Below the pieces are notes generated by a model, which worked only from the letters and a program-made list of their open reading frames with translations, was not told the origin of the DNA and made no database searches. The translations under genes were made by a program, and so were the position numbers. Below are positions 1 to 5,366 of a stretch of 5,366 nucleotides of DNA, piece after piece. The number at the start of each line of letters is the position of its first letter. The stretch's first letter is position 1. The DNA is from an uncultured Clostridia bacterium (lineage in GTDB: Bacteria; Bacillota; Clostridia; UBA1381): positions 1 to 5,366 of the forward strand of contig CALXSX010000113.1 of the NCBI GenBank assembly GCA_944391265.1. Reading direction: 5' to 3'.

Positions 1-160
1 AAAAGCCATCAGATATACATACCTTGTAACAAATTATCCAATACCTGCAAAAGGCAGCGTTAGGGCAAATATAATAATTGTTGACGGAATACCTGTAGCA
101 GGTGACATAAGTACCGTCGCTATAGACGGATTTATGCACTCGCTTACATCCAAGCCCTAA
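1..160 (+). CDS. C-terminal end of an unrecognised protein (5' end outside window)
   Basis: A reading frame is open from base 2 to the TAA at 158-160, giving 52 residues that end in GFMHSLTSKP. The other two plus frames are closed by stops early. The codons are mostly of purine-N-pyrimidine type (GTT GAC, GGT GAC, GTC GCT), as expected of real coding DNA. The peptide reads like a beta-rich C-terminus: two strand-like runs (IRYTYLVTNYPIP and VRANIIIVDGIPVAGDIS) flank a turn, followed by a short tail. I do not recognise the family and assign no function. Its stop codon overlaps the nagA stop on the other strand, so the genes are convergent with no space between them. A minus-strand frame is also open across this stretch, but it is rich in Cys and Tyr and looks like a shadow. 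Confidence is limited by the short length. Confidence 0.7.
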   Translation, partial: KAIRYTYLVTNYPIPAKGSVRANIIIVDGIPVAGDISTVAIDGFMHSLTSKP

Positions 161-1215
161 AACTCATCGCCTCCGATTACTGTTTTGACGACGTTCAGGT
201 TACTGTCAAGAACAATAAAATCAGCATCAAATCCGACTTTTAACTCACCCTTTTTGATGCCGAGAAGTCTTGCCGGAGAAGCACTTGCCATTTTAAACGC
301 ATCTTTTTCCGGTATGCCGAACTCTATGGCTTTTTTTACGCACGATAAAAGCGGAGAAACGCTACCGGCAAGAGCCCCGTCAGCAAGTCTCGCTTGGCAC
401 CCTTTCACAGTGACGATTTGACCGCCCAGCTCGTATGTACCGTCAGAAAGTCCTGTCGCTCTCATTGAATCACTAATTAAAACCATCTTTTCGGCACCAA
501 AGATTTTATAAAGTATCCTGATTGTCGCCGGATGTAAATGAACACCGTCACAAATTACCTGCACATATATATTTTTATCGGAAGCCGCTCCGATTACGGA
601 CGGATTCCTGTGGTGAAGAGGCGGCATTGCATTAAATATATGAGTAATGCATACAGCGCCGCTGTCAATGGCTTTCACAGTCGTGTCATAGTCGGCGGAA
701 GTATGGCCTATTGAAACAAGGCACTTACATTTTTTTATAAACTCAGTTGCCCTGCAGAGCTCAGGCGCAACTGTTACCATTCTGACGTTTTTTATTTTTT
801 CAAATGATTTAAAATCGGGATCTTGAATAAAATCAGAATTTTGAGCACCCTTATATTTTTCGTTAATAAATGGGCCCTCAAGATGAAATCCCAAAATATT
901 TGATCCAGCGTATTGGGATATGTCGACGTCTGTGAGTGTACGAAGCCTGTCAATATCAGCCGACATGGTTGTTGGAAGCCATGACGTGACTCCGTTTCTC
1001 GCATGAAAAGCTGCCATCTTTTCAAGGCTATCACCATCCATTGTATCGCTCCCGTCACAGCCATGAGTATGAATGTCTATAAGCCCTGCCTCTACCCTTG
1101 CACCGCATAAATCAATTCCGCCTTCTTCTGTTTTCCCAATGTTCACGATAATTCCCCCGTCAACCGATATATCACAAATTTCTCCATTAAGGCAAGCGTT
1201 CTTATAATGCTTCAT
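157..1215 (-). CDS. nagA: N-acetylglucosamine-6-phosphate deacetylase (NagA)
   Basis: NagA removes the acetyl group from N-acetylglucosamine-6-phosphate, giving glucosamine-6-phosphate and acetate in the cytoplasm; it serves amino-sugar catabolism and wall recycling. The amidohydrolase-superfamily signature is complete. Numbered from the chosen ATG: IDIHTHG with metal ligands H49 and H51; HLEGPF with E113; GHTSADYD with H171; THIFNAMPP with H192; CDGVHLHP with substrate histidine H226; LISDSMRATG with catalytic D249. The HxH pair matches the Bacillus-type enzyme, unlike E. coli NagA, which has Gln/Asn there. The frame extends to a TTG at 1239, but ATG 1215 has a strong ribosome binding site at 1222-1231, so I start there: 352 residues, slightly short for the family (about 380-390) yet intact. 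It has its own promoter (1257-1285) and no nagB partner in the window. Confidence 0.96.
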   Translation of the reverse strand: MKHYKNACLNGEICDISVDGGIIVNIGKTEEGGIDLCGARVEAGLIDIHTHGCDGSDTMDGDSLEKMAAFHARNGVTSWLPTTMSADIDRLRTLTDVDISQYAGSNILGFHLEGPFINEKYKGAQNSDFIQDPDFKSFEKIKNVRMVTVAPELCRATEFIKKCKCLVSIGHTSADYDTTVKAIDSGAVCITHIFNAMPPLHHRNPSVIGAASDKNIYVQVICDGVHLHPATIRILYKIFGAEKMVLISDSMRATGLSDGTYELGGQIVTVKGCQARLADGALAGSVSPLLSCVKKAIEFGIPEKDAFKMASASPARLLGIKKGELKVGFDADFIVLDSNLNVVKTVIGGDEF

Positions 1216-1221
1216 AAGATA

Positions 1222-1231
1222 ATCATCCTTT
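1222..1231 (-). promoter_or_regulatory. nagA ribosome binding site that decides the start
   Basis: On the minus strand this reads AAAGGATGAT, close to the anti-Shine-Dalgarno complement AAAGGAGGTGAT. It lies six bases upstream of the ATG at 1213-1215. The upstream in-frame TTG at 1237-1239 has no comparable site before it, and the RBS itself would lie inside that longer reading frame. The ATG is therefore the better start. Confidence 0.8.
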
Positions 1232-1256
1232 CGCAGCAAATCATTTTTCTAATTCA

Positions 1257-1285
1257 ATTATATCAGTTAGCGTAATAAAAATCAA
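1257..1285 (-). promoter_or_regulatory. sigma-A-type promoter of nagA
   Basis: Minus strand: -35 TTGATT at 1280-1285, a 17-base spacer, and a perfect -10 TATAAT at 1257-1262. The -10 is preceded by TGA, making an extended -10 (TGnTATAAT). Transcription would start near 1250, leaving a leader of about 35 bases before the nagA ATG. It lies downstream of the SLH gene's terminator, so nagA is probably transcribed independently. Confidence 0.8.
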
Positions 1286-1300
1286 CATAAAGTTTTTATG
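1286..1300. repeat. 15-base inverted repeat abutting the nagA -35 box
   Basis: CATAAA and TTTATG form perfect 6-base arms around a 3-base spacer, immediately upstream of the nagA -35 box (1280-1285). The position would suit an operator or activator site. It does not look like the ATTGGTATAGACCAAT-type operator I associate with the GntR regulator NagR/YvoA, so I name no regulator. In DNA this AT-rich a short palindrome can arise by chance. Confidence 0.4.
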
Positions 1301-1339
1301 CAATCAATCGTTATTATTATAATATTGTTTTTATAAAAT

Positions 1340-1367
1340 ATCCCCTGCGGATTGCTCCGCAGGGGAT
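1340..1367 (-). terminator. Rho-independent terminator of the large SLH gene
   Basis: A perfect 12-base-pair stem (arms 1340-1351 and 1356-1367, GC-rich core CCCCTGCGG/CCGCAGGGG) closes a 4-base loop. On the minus strand it is followed by ATTTTATAAAAA, an imperfect T-tract; on the plus strand no T-run follows. It lies about 50 bases past the stop of the SLH gene and upstream of the nagA promoter, which fits termination of the minus-strand SLH transcript and insulation of nagA. Confidence 0.85.
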
Positions 1368-1416
1368 TGTGAGAGGGAATATCAGAGAAGATAAAATGTG
1401 GTATTATTTTTTGTGA

Positions 1417-3975
1417 TTATTGAATTATTACAATTTCCTTAACTTCGTTCTTATAAAGCTTTATAAGAACTCTGTTGCCTTCTTCAGCGTCATACGCCTG
1501 TATATCTCCGGCTTCAGCAACCGTTACCTTGTTCTTTGAAAGTTCAGTATCAACCTTGTAAATGTTAGCGTCTGACGGGATAGAGTAGTTAACTGTATCT
1601 GCGTCGTTTACAGTTACGTTTATTGATGAAGTGAACTTCTTAGTTACCTTACCGTATACTATGCTGAGGTTCTCTGCAGGATTTGTTATTCCCTCTGTCC
1701 CCTTTGTTTTGATGTCAAACAGAACGTTTATGCTTGCAATCTCATCTTCAGAATTTTTCTTTATCTGAATTATATCTCCAGCTTCAAGATCTTCGCTTAC
1801 GTTCTTAACCAAAACGCTGTCATCTTTAGCATAGATTCTCTCTTCCTTACCGTCGATAAGAGCTACGAGCATATCAGTTATCTCATCGTCGCTGTTCTGA
1901 GTCTGAATAACTTCCTTAACAACTGCGATGCTTGACTCTGCGTTTGCGTTAAGGTTTGCGTTTTGAACTATTATCGCTTTTGCTGTATAATCGTCCGAGA
2001 GGTCGTATACAAGAACATCGTACTTTTGCTCGTCCTCAAACATTGAGATGTCTGCTATAGAGAGATCCTTTTTATCTTCCGGTATATCAAAAATTATCGT
2101 ATCCTTGTTTATTCTGATGTTGTCAAGCTTTCCGAGTGATGCGTTATAAACCGCATTTGAAAGCTCATAATTAAGAGTGAATTTGCCTGTGTCAATATCT
2201 CCTGAAGAAGTGTTGTCCTGAGCAGTGTTTATCTCAGAAATTTTTCCGTCTGAGTTTAATTTATAAGTTATAAGCTGCGCTTCAACAGAATCGCCGCCCA
2301 AATCCTCGAGAACTTCTTCGTCAGCCTTTGCGCTTTCGCCGTTCAGTCTGATTCGCTCAGCACCTTCGAACACTTTCTCGTCTCCGTCTTTTGTAAAGAC
2401 TCTGAACTTAACAACGTCATCGCCCGTAACTTCATATGCTTTCAGCATATAACCGTAGTTTGAGCTTAAGAGAACCGCTGTGTCCGTTCCGGCTATCTTA
2501 CCCTCAAAGTCGAGGTAGAATGTTGCTTCTGTTCCTATTTTAAGCTCGCCTGTATAGTTGTTTGCCACCTTGTACTGCTTGCCGTCTATGGTGTATTCAT
2601 CATCGCTTACGGCTGTGATTCTGCCTGTAACCGTCTGATTAGTTACCAATATTTCAAACAGTTCGCCATCAAGGCTTTCTGCTACAGAAAGGACGTCATA
2701 TTCCTTAAGATCTGATACCTCAAGGCTTTCAAGACCTCTTGTGATTGTATACGTTACATCTTCATCAAGAGTTATTGTTTCTGCATCGTACTTATCGTTA
2801 ATTTTACCGGAGCTTGAAACTGTATCAACCACCATGTTGTAGTAGTCTGAAACAAATACTATATCGTATTTGCCGTCCTTATCAGTGTCGAGAAGATTGA
2901 TTTCTCCGGCTTTATCTGTCATATTGAGGTACTGATCCTCAAGAGCATTATGCTTTCCGTTATAGATTAGCGTAGCGTTAGGTGAAAGCTCCGCCGTCTG
3001 TGTGCGTGAATCATTTTCAGTTTTGAAATAGCTTATTGCTTTATTTGAATTTTTTTCTGTTACACTGTCAAACAAATCAGCCTTTATCGTGAGCTGTCTG
3101 TTTTTCTCCGCGATTGGCATTGCAAGAATAACGCTCTCATTGCCGAGGCTGTCCTTTCTTACATAATAATCTACATTATATCCCAACAGCTTATTTACGT
3201 TATATTCCGTATCGTAAATTTTATCGTCAATTCTTACCTGTCCTTCTACAAGGTTGCTCTCGCCGTTTATTGCTGACGACGGTATTGCAGTTATCTGACC
3301 GGTATACTCAAAAACCTTAAGTCTGTCATTGAGGAGAGTTTTGTCAACCACTTCATATTTAGGTGAATCACCGAAGTTTGTCTGCTCCATCATTTTCGTC
3401 TTCAACGTATTTACCGTAAGGTACGCAGCGTTTCCTCTTGTAATTGCTTCATTTGCGGAGCCGCTCACGTTCTTGCCCATTCCGTTTTCTGAACCTACAA
3501 GCAAGTATCCGTTCGGGAATCCGCCTTTCTGAATCGCCGACGGCTCATGTCCGACAGCTCTGACCATTATTGTCATCGCTTCCGCATAAGTGATTGAATC
3601 GAAGGGTCTGAAGTTACCCTTATCGTCACCTATTATGAGTCCCATTGAAGTAGCAAGATTGATATAACCGTTAGCCCAGTAATCAGCAGCAACGTCCGGG
3701 TATTTCGTCTGGCCCGCTGCTGAAAGCGCTGCGTCTTCAAGACCCATTGCGTTTATCGCTATCTTTGTGACCTCTGCCCTTGTTATTGTATCGGTCGGTC
3801 TGAAGTTTCCATCACCGTCACCAATCATAATCTCAAGTGCGGCAAGAACCTGTATCGGCTCTTCAAAACCAGTTCCTACTACATCGGCAGGTATCATTGC
3901 CATGGCCGGTACCGACCCTGCAACCGTTGCAGCAGCAAGCAATGAACAAATAAGATTTTTCTTTAAACCTTTCAT
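1417..3975 (-). CDS. Secreted S-layer homology (SLH) domain protein, 852 aa
   Basis: Probable surface-layer or wall-anchored protein. Residues 1-26 are a Sec signal peptide (KGLKK, hydrophobic core, cleavage after VPAMA). Three SLH repeats follow. SLH1 (about 31-78) has GDGDGNFRPTDTITRAE but lacks the usual aromatic-rich opening. SLH2 (92-142) is the best: YPDVAADYWA...GDDKGNFRP...TYAE. SLH3 (about 153-191) is degenerate, with TRGN in place of TRAE. In this family SLH trimers bind secondary cell-wall polymers. The rest is acidic and beta-rich, with small modules starting near YTGQITAI (223), VTGRITAV (449) and VYGKVTKK (about 773), the last ending EVKEIVIIQ. DTDKDGKYD at 363-371 resembles a calcium-binding loop. 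Mature protein has no cysteine. No enzymatic domain is recognised. The start is firm: AAGGAGG at 3983-3989 lies 7 bases before the ATG. Exact role (main S-layer or accessory) is unknown. Confidence 0.93.
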   Translation of the reverse strand: MKGLKKNLICSLLAAATVAGSVPAMAMIPADVVGTGFEEPIQVLAALEIMIGDGDGNFRPTDTITRAEVTKIAINAMGLEDAALSAAGQTKYPDVAADYWANGYINLATSMGLIIGDDKGNFRPFDSITYAEAMTIMVRAVGHEPSAIQKGGFPNGYLLVGSENGMGKNVSGSANEAITRGNAAYLTVNTLKTKMMEQTNFGDSPKYEVVDKTLLNDRLKVFEYTGQITAIPSSAINGESNLVEGQVRIDDKIYDTEYNVNKLLGYNVDYYVRKDSLGNESVILAMPIAEKNRQLTIKADLFDSVTEKNSNKAISYFKTENDSRTQTAELSPNATLIYNGKHNALEDQYLNMTDKAGEINLLDTDKDGKYDIVFVSDYYNMVVDTVSSSGKINDKYDAETITLDEDVTYTITRGLESLEVSDLKEYDVLSVAESLDGELFEILVTNQTVTGRITAVSDDEYTIDGKQYKVANNYTGELKIGTEATFYLDFEGKIAGTDTAVLLSSNYGYMLKAYEVTGDDVVKFRVFTKDGDEKVFEGAERIRLNGESAKADEEVLEDLGGDSVEAQLITYKLNSDGKISEINTAQDNTSSGDIDTGKFTLNYELSNAVYNASLGKLDNIRINKDTIIFDIPEDKKDLSIADISMFEDEQKYDVLVYDLSDDYTAKAIIVQNANLNANAESSIAVVKEVIQTQNSDDEITDMLVALIDGKEERIYAKDDSVLVKNVSEDLEAGDIIQIKKNSEDEIASINVLFDIKTKGTEGITNPAENLSIVYGKVTKKFTSSINVTVNDADTVNYSIPSDANIYKVDTELSKNKVTVAEAGDIQAYDAEEGNRVLIKLYKNEVKEIVIIQ

Positions 3976-4024
3976 TGATTTTCCTCCTTAAATCCTCTGA
4001 GCAAATGCTCGTCCTACACCTACA

Positions 4025-4055
4025 AGTTGACATATTGTGTTGATTTATGTCAACT
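4025..4055 (-). repeat. Inverted repeat at the 5' end of the large SLH mRNA
   Basis: AGTTGACATA (4025-4034) and TATGTCAACT (4046-4055) form perfect 10-base arms around an 11-base loop. On the minus strand the repeat begins a few bases after the predicted transcription start (near 4058), so the SLH mRNA would start with this hairpin, roughly 50 bases before the start codon. A third GTTGA half-site at 4039-4043 allows an alternative 5-bp stem with TCAAC at 4050-4054. It may be an mRNA-stabilising 5' hairpin, as known for some S-layer transcripts, or a DNA operator. There is no T-tract, so it is not a terminator. Confidence 0.65.
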
Positions 4056-4064
4056 ACATTTGCT

Positions 4065-4093
4065 ATGATACAGCATTTTATACATAAAATCAA
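4065..4093 (-). promoter_or_regulatory. Sigma-A-type promoter of the large SLH gene
   Basis: Minus strand: -35 TTGATT at 4088-4093, a 17-base spacer, and -10 TATCAT at 4065-4070 (5 of 6 to consensus). The start would fall near 4058, giving a leader of about 80 bases that opens with the 4025-4055 hairpin. Very AT-rich DNA lies directly upstream. The -35 is the same hexamer as at the nagA promoter. Confidence 0.65.
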
Positions 4094-4098
4094 GCTGT
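4070..4098. repeat. Imperfect palindrome covering the large SLH promoter
   Basis: ATTTTAT (4075-4081) and ATAAAAT (4084-4090) are perfect 7-base arms separated by AC, lying in the spacer between the -10 and -35 boxes. The outer bases ACAGC (4070-4074) and GCTGT (4094-4098) also pair, with a 3-base CAA offset on one side. A repressor bound here would cover the promoter. Function is inferred from position only. Confidence 0.45.
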
Positions 4099-4231
4099 AA
4101 TTTCTGGTAATTTATATAATAAATAAATATATAATATAGAAAATTTTCGATTTTATTTCATTTATGTTACATTTTAACCGTTAATTTACAGCCTTGGTAA
4201 TAAAAAATTAAGAATTTTAATTCATAATTTG

Positions 4232-4260
4232 TTGCACAAAGTAAAAAAATATGGTATTAT
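4232..4260 (+). promoter_or_regulatory. Extended -10 promoter of the second SLH gene
   Basis: Plus strand: extended -10 TGGTATTAT with hexamer TATTAT at 4255-4260, a 17-base spacer, and a weak -35 TTGCAC at 4232-4237 (3 of 6). The start would be near 4267, giving a leader of about 73 bases. A small inverted repeat, TTTGT-TGC-ACAAA at 4228-4240, spans the -35 box and could be an operator. Confidence 0.6.
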
Positions 4261-4339
4261 AGAAGAAAGAGAAATATAATCGAAAAAAATAGCTAAATAT
4301 TTATTATTAGTTTGATTTTTGTTACAGGAGGTTTAAAGT

Positions 4340-5366
4340 ATGAAGAAATTAACAAGCATTATTTTATCAGCAAGTTTGCTGATTTCATCTGCAGTGCCTG
4401 TATTTGCAGCGAACGAGTTTTCTGATTTCTCTAAAGAGAAATACAGCTGGGCATATGATCAGGTTATGGACATGGCTGATAAAGGGTTTATCGCCGGATA
4501 TGACGACGGCACATTCAGGCCGGACAACAGCGTTACCCGTCTTGAAGTATTGGCACTTTTTGCAAGACTACTTGGAAAAGACCAGGAAGAAAATGCACCT
4601 ATTCTTGAGGATGCTGTTGAAACTTATAAAGATGTTATCGCCCCCTTTAACCTTCCGTGGGGTGAGGAAGAAATATCGTTTCTTCTTTACAGAAATGTTT
4701 TGACTGTTGATGATCTTACAACGTATTTAAGTGGTGAAAGAAAAAATGAAGCGATGCCGAGATATGAGGCTGCCATAGTGATAACAAATGCCATGGGCGG
4801 AAGAAAAACCGCAACAAGCTCTCAGTCGGTAACTCTTGATTACCCCGATTACAGAGAAATTCCCTCAAATGCGCTGCAATTTGTAAAATTTGTTACAGAT
4901 AAGGGTATTATGATGGGAATGGAAGACGGCAGTTTTTCACCAAATTCAAGCGTGCTGAGGTCTCAGATGGCAATCATGCTCAGCAGAGTATATGATTCAA
5001 TGAACTATACATATGTTACCGGGAAGCTCTCCGAGGTTGATACTGACGGTAGACTCGTGTCATTGACGGACTCTGACGGTAATATAGAAAGATATACGTA
5101 TCTTGACAATGTTCTTATGAAGGTTTCAGGGGTTGAAACGAGCCCCAAATACATGACAGTTGGTGTAAATGCCGTTTTAACACTTGCCAACAACAAAGTC
5201 GCTTTTATAGATACACTATCTTCAATTCCTGATGAGACGGTAACAGGTACGTATGTAAGCAGGTCGACGTCTTCAGATGTTACAAGGATAACAATAAAGC
5301 TTTCAGATACAAATGAATCTGTTTCTTATGAAGTGAGTCCGTCTGTATCGGTTGTTTACAACAATG
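4340..5366 (+). CDS. Secreted SLH-domain protein, N-terminal 342 residues (runs off window)
   Basis: The frame is open from ATG 4340 to the window edge, so this is a 3'-partial gene. AGGAGG at 4326-4331, 8 bases before the ATG, fixes the start. Residues 1-23 are a Sec signal peptide (KK, hydrophobic core, cleavage near VFA-AN). SLH1 (27-79) is canonical: FSDF...WAYDQV...GYDDGTFRPDNSVTRLE. SLH2 (about 96-154) is divergent, keeping YKDV and a PRYEAA end but not the GDGTFRP loop. SLH3 (168-219) has YPDY, GMEDGSFSPNSSVLRSQ. Tandem beta modules then begin at VTGKLSEV (226) and VTGTYVSR (301). No cysteine is seen. It is likely another wall-anchored surface protein, diverging from the 852-residue SLH gene. 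The product of the missing part is unknown, and a C-terminal catalytic domain cannot be excluded. Confidence 0.93.
   Translation, partial: MKKLTSIILSASLLISSAVPVFAANEFSDFSKEKYSWAYDQVMDMADKGFIAGYDDGTFRPDNSVTRLEVLALFARLLGKDQEENAPILEDAVETYKDVIAPFNLPWGEEEISFLLYRNVLTVDDLTTYLSGERKNEAMPRYEAAIVITNAMGGRKTATSSQSVTLDYPDYREIPSNALQFVKFVTDKGIMMGMEDGSFSPNSSVLRSQMAIMLSRVYDSMNYTYVTGKLSEVDTDGRLVSLTDSDGNIERYTYLDNVLMKVSGVETSPKYMTVGVNAVLTLANNKVAFIDTLSSIPDETVTGTYVSRSTSSDVTRITIKLSDTNESVSYEVSPSVSVVYNN

Larger units (their letters stand above)
3976..4339. other. AT-rich divergent promoter region between two SLH genes
   Basis: These 364 bases hold no credible gene. They carry the leaders and promoters of the two divergent SLH genes: a minus-strand promoter at 4065-4093, a plus-strand promoter at 4232-4260, and three inverted repeats (4025-4055, 4070-4098, 4228-4240). 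The middle (about 4100-4225) is almost pure A/T with A- and T-tracts, plausible UP-element or nucleoid-protein binding DNA, and contains no other structure I can support. TGGTAAT occurs at both edges of that stretch (near 4105 and 4195), which may be chance. Confidence 0.8.

Noticed and set aside
91..129. Short inverted repeats (ACCTG-TAG-CAGGT and CCGTC-N6-GACGG) just beyond the nagA stop, considered as a nagA terminator
   Set aside because: The stems are only 5 bases long, no T-tract follows on the minus strand, and they lie in the neighbouring coding sequence.
1..156. A minus-strand frame open across the left edge
   Set aside because: Its product is rich in Cys and Tyr and its codons mirror the purine-N-pyrimidine pattern of the plus strand, as expected for a shadow.
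792..1064. A 90-residue minus-strand open frame inside nagA
   Set aside because: It lies out of frame within a gene with a complete NagA signature, has no RBS of its own and no recognisable composition.
4027..4032. A perfect TTGACA, considered as a plus-strand -35 box
   Set aside because: No -10-like hexamer lies 16-18 bases downstream; the sequence is explained as one arm of the inverted repeat at 4025-4055.
3863..4093. A 76-residue minus-strand frame spanning the SLH leader and signal-peptide region
   Set aside because: It crosses the predicted promoter and start site of the SLH gene, is Cys-rich in an otherwise Cys-free context, and has no RBS.
4404..4703. A 99-residue plus-strand frame inside the second SLH gene
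   Set aside because: It is out of frame with a clear signal-peptide/SLH reading frame that begins at 4340 with an AGGAGG site.
1..5366. A CRISPR array, insertion sequence, tRNA, rRNA or riboswitch
   Set aside because: No regularly spaced direct repeats, transposase motifs, terminal repeats with target duplications or recognisable RNA-gene folds were seen on either strand.

Overview
The window looks like chromosome of a Gram-positive, low-to-moderate GC anaerobe of the Clostridia type. The evidence is two secreted proteins with S-layer homology (SLH) domains, strong AGGAGG-type ribosome binding sites, sigma-A-like promoters in very AT-rich intergenic DNA, and a Firmicutes-style NagA with a full HxH metal motif. 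I cannot name the species from sequence alone.

Layout, left to right. (1) 1-160, plus strand: the last 52 codons of an unrecognised gene. (2) 157-1215, minus strand: nagA, N-acetylglucosamine-6-phosphate deacetylase, meeting the first gene tail to tail so that the two stop codons overlap. (3) 1216-1416: intergenic DNA holding the nagA promoter and the terminator of the next gene. (4) 1417-3975, minus strand: an 852-residue secreted SLH protein with a long beta-rich, acidic, cysteine-free body. (5) 3976-4339: a 364-base AT-rich divergent promoter region with several inverted repeats. (6) 4340 to the window end, plus strand: the first 342 codons of a second secreted SLH protein.

The two SLH genes are divergent neighbours and share a plan: signal peptide, three SLH repeats near the N-terminus (some degenerate), then small beta modules that often open with a (V/Y)TG motif. 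They probably form part of the cell-surface layer, held non-covalently to a secondary cell-wall polymer. nagA has its own promoter and is separated from the SLH gene upstream of it by a terminator, so it is probably an independent unit for amino-sugar or wall recycling rather than part of the surface operon. No nagB, nagE or murQ partner lies in the window.

I see no mobile element, CRISPR array, tRNA, rRNA or recognised riboswitch. The gene content is ordinary. The parts most worth a second look are regulatory: a 10-bp-arm inverted repeat at the predicted 5' end of the large SLH mRNA, overlapping -10 boxes on opposite strands, and promoter-embedded palindromes. The beta modules shared by the two SLH proteins also deserve attention.
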